A stretch of DNA of 14,299 nucleotides from positions 1-14,299 of the forward strand of contig JACUUP010000029.1 of the NCBI GenBank assembly GCA_014859225.1, read 5' to 3'. Origin of the DNA: Candidatus Aerophobota bacterium (lineage in GTDB: Bacteria; Aerophobota; Aerophobia; Aerophobales; B3-G15). The position numbers and the translations under genes were made by a program. Below the pieces are notes generated by a model that had not been told where the DNA came from, made no database searches, and saw only the letters and a program-made list of their open reading frames with translations. Within the stretch, counting starts at the first letter, position 1, and each line of letters opens with the position of its first letter. Positions 14,017 to 14,299 of this stretch are shown here, one piece after another.

Positions 14017-14299
14017 TTACCGTTTAAAAATTGGGTAGAGATAACCTTGAATATCAGCGCCTGGATAAATGGGATTGTAGTACCATCCATGCACCCAGTC
14101 TCTTTCATAGTGGCGAAGAAATTCCTGGTAAAGGGGAACGCTTGGAACATCCTCGTGGTATATCCACTGCAGCTGATAGTAGATTGAGCGTCTTTTTTCC
14201 GCATTAAGTTCCTTAATACCCCTGGCGATTAACTCATCCACTATGGGGTTACGATAGCTCTGGAAGGCAGAAAAATCTCCACGAGAGTGCATAAAGGGA
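14017..14299 (-). CDS. Extracellular solute-binding protein of peptide/nickel-class ABC transporter (C-terminal part)
   Basis: The frame is open to the window edge, so the ATG at 14292 is internal and the gene start, including any signal peptide, lies beyond base 14299. The visible 94 residues match the C-terminal end of SBP family 5 proteins: PFMHSRGDFSAFQSYRNP, then VDELI, a charged helix (RRSIYYQLQWIYHEDVPSVPLYQ) and the short tail ending YPIFKR. It would bind substrate outside the membrane and deliver it to the two permeases encoded next. The stop codon abuts an inverted-repeat element. Confidence 0.88.
   Translation of the reverse strand, partial: PFMHSRGDFSAFQSYRNPIVDELIARGIKELNAEKRRSIYYQLQWIYHEDVPSVPLYQEFLRHYERDWVHGWYYNPIYPGADIQGYLYPIFKR

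Overview
The window looks like a piece of the chromosome of an uncultured or little-studied bacterium. It has compact operons, short or overlapping gene junctions, consensus-type sigma-70 promoter elements, bacterial biosynthetic genes and several short dispersed palindromic repeats. I cannot place it in a phylum from sequence alone. No gene-free stretch exceeds about 160 bases.

Left part, plus strand (1-3348): the 3' portion of a large UvrD-type helicase fused to a RecB-family (PD-(D/E)XK) nuclease. An intein occupies helicase motif III, and its C-terminal half is visible (2-529). pyrF (pyrimidine synthesis) follows with translational overlap or near-overlap.

Cassette (3327-4954): a visibly more A+T-rich insert sits between pyrF and ribD. 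It carries a PD-ExK endonuclease-like gene and an overlapping SPPY-type DNA methyltransferase, so it is probably a restriction-modification unit. The two frames are joined at a T6 run containing the heptamer T TTA AAC. Either a programmed -1 frameshift or one lost T could separate what would otherwise be a single 476-residue endonuclease-methyltransferase. Inverted copies of a 22-27 bp repeat bound the cassette. They run into the last codons of pyrF and the first codons of ribD.

Middle (4936-7197): ribD (riboflavin synthesis) converges on asd. The 159-base spacer holds two copies of an A/G-C/T palindrome that can act as bidirectional terminators, one further hairpin and another copy of the dispersed repeat.

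Right part, minus strand (14299 to 6196): first a peptide/nickel-class (Opp/Dpp) ABC importer operon: binding protein (partial), two permeases and two ATPases. Then, behind a consensus promoter, comes an operon of nicotinate phosphoribosyltransferase, aspartokinase and aspartate-semialdehyde dehydrogenase. The latter two catalyse the first two steps from aspartate to lysine, threonine and methionine. The aspartokinase is split by a single in-frame stop into a kinase ORF and an ACT-domain ORF with its own ribosome binding site. The spacer between the binding protein and the first permease consists almost entirely of a 57-base inverted-repeat element of the same family that flanks the restriction-modification cassette.

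The points most worth a second look are the repeat-bounded restriction-modification cassette with its possible recoding site, the intein in helicase motif III, and the one-codon split of aspartokinase.
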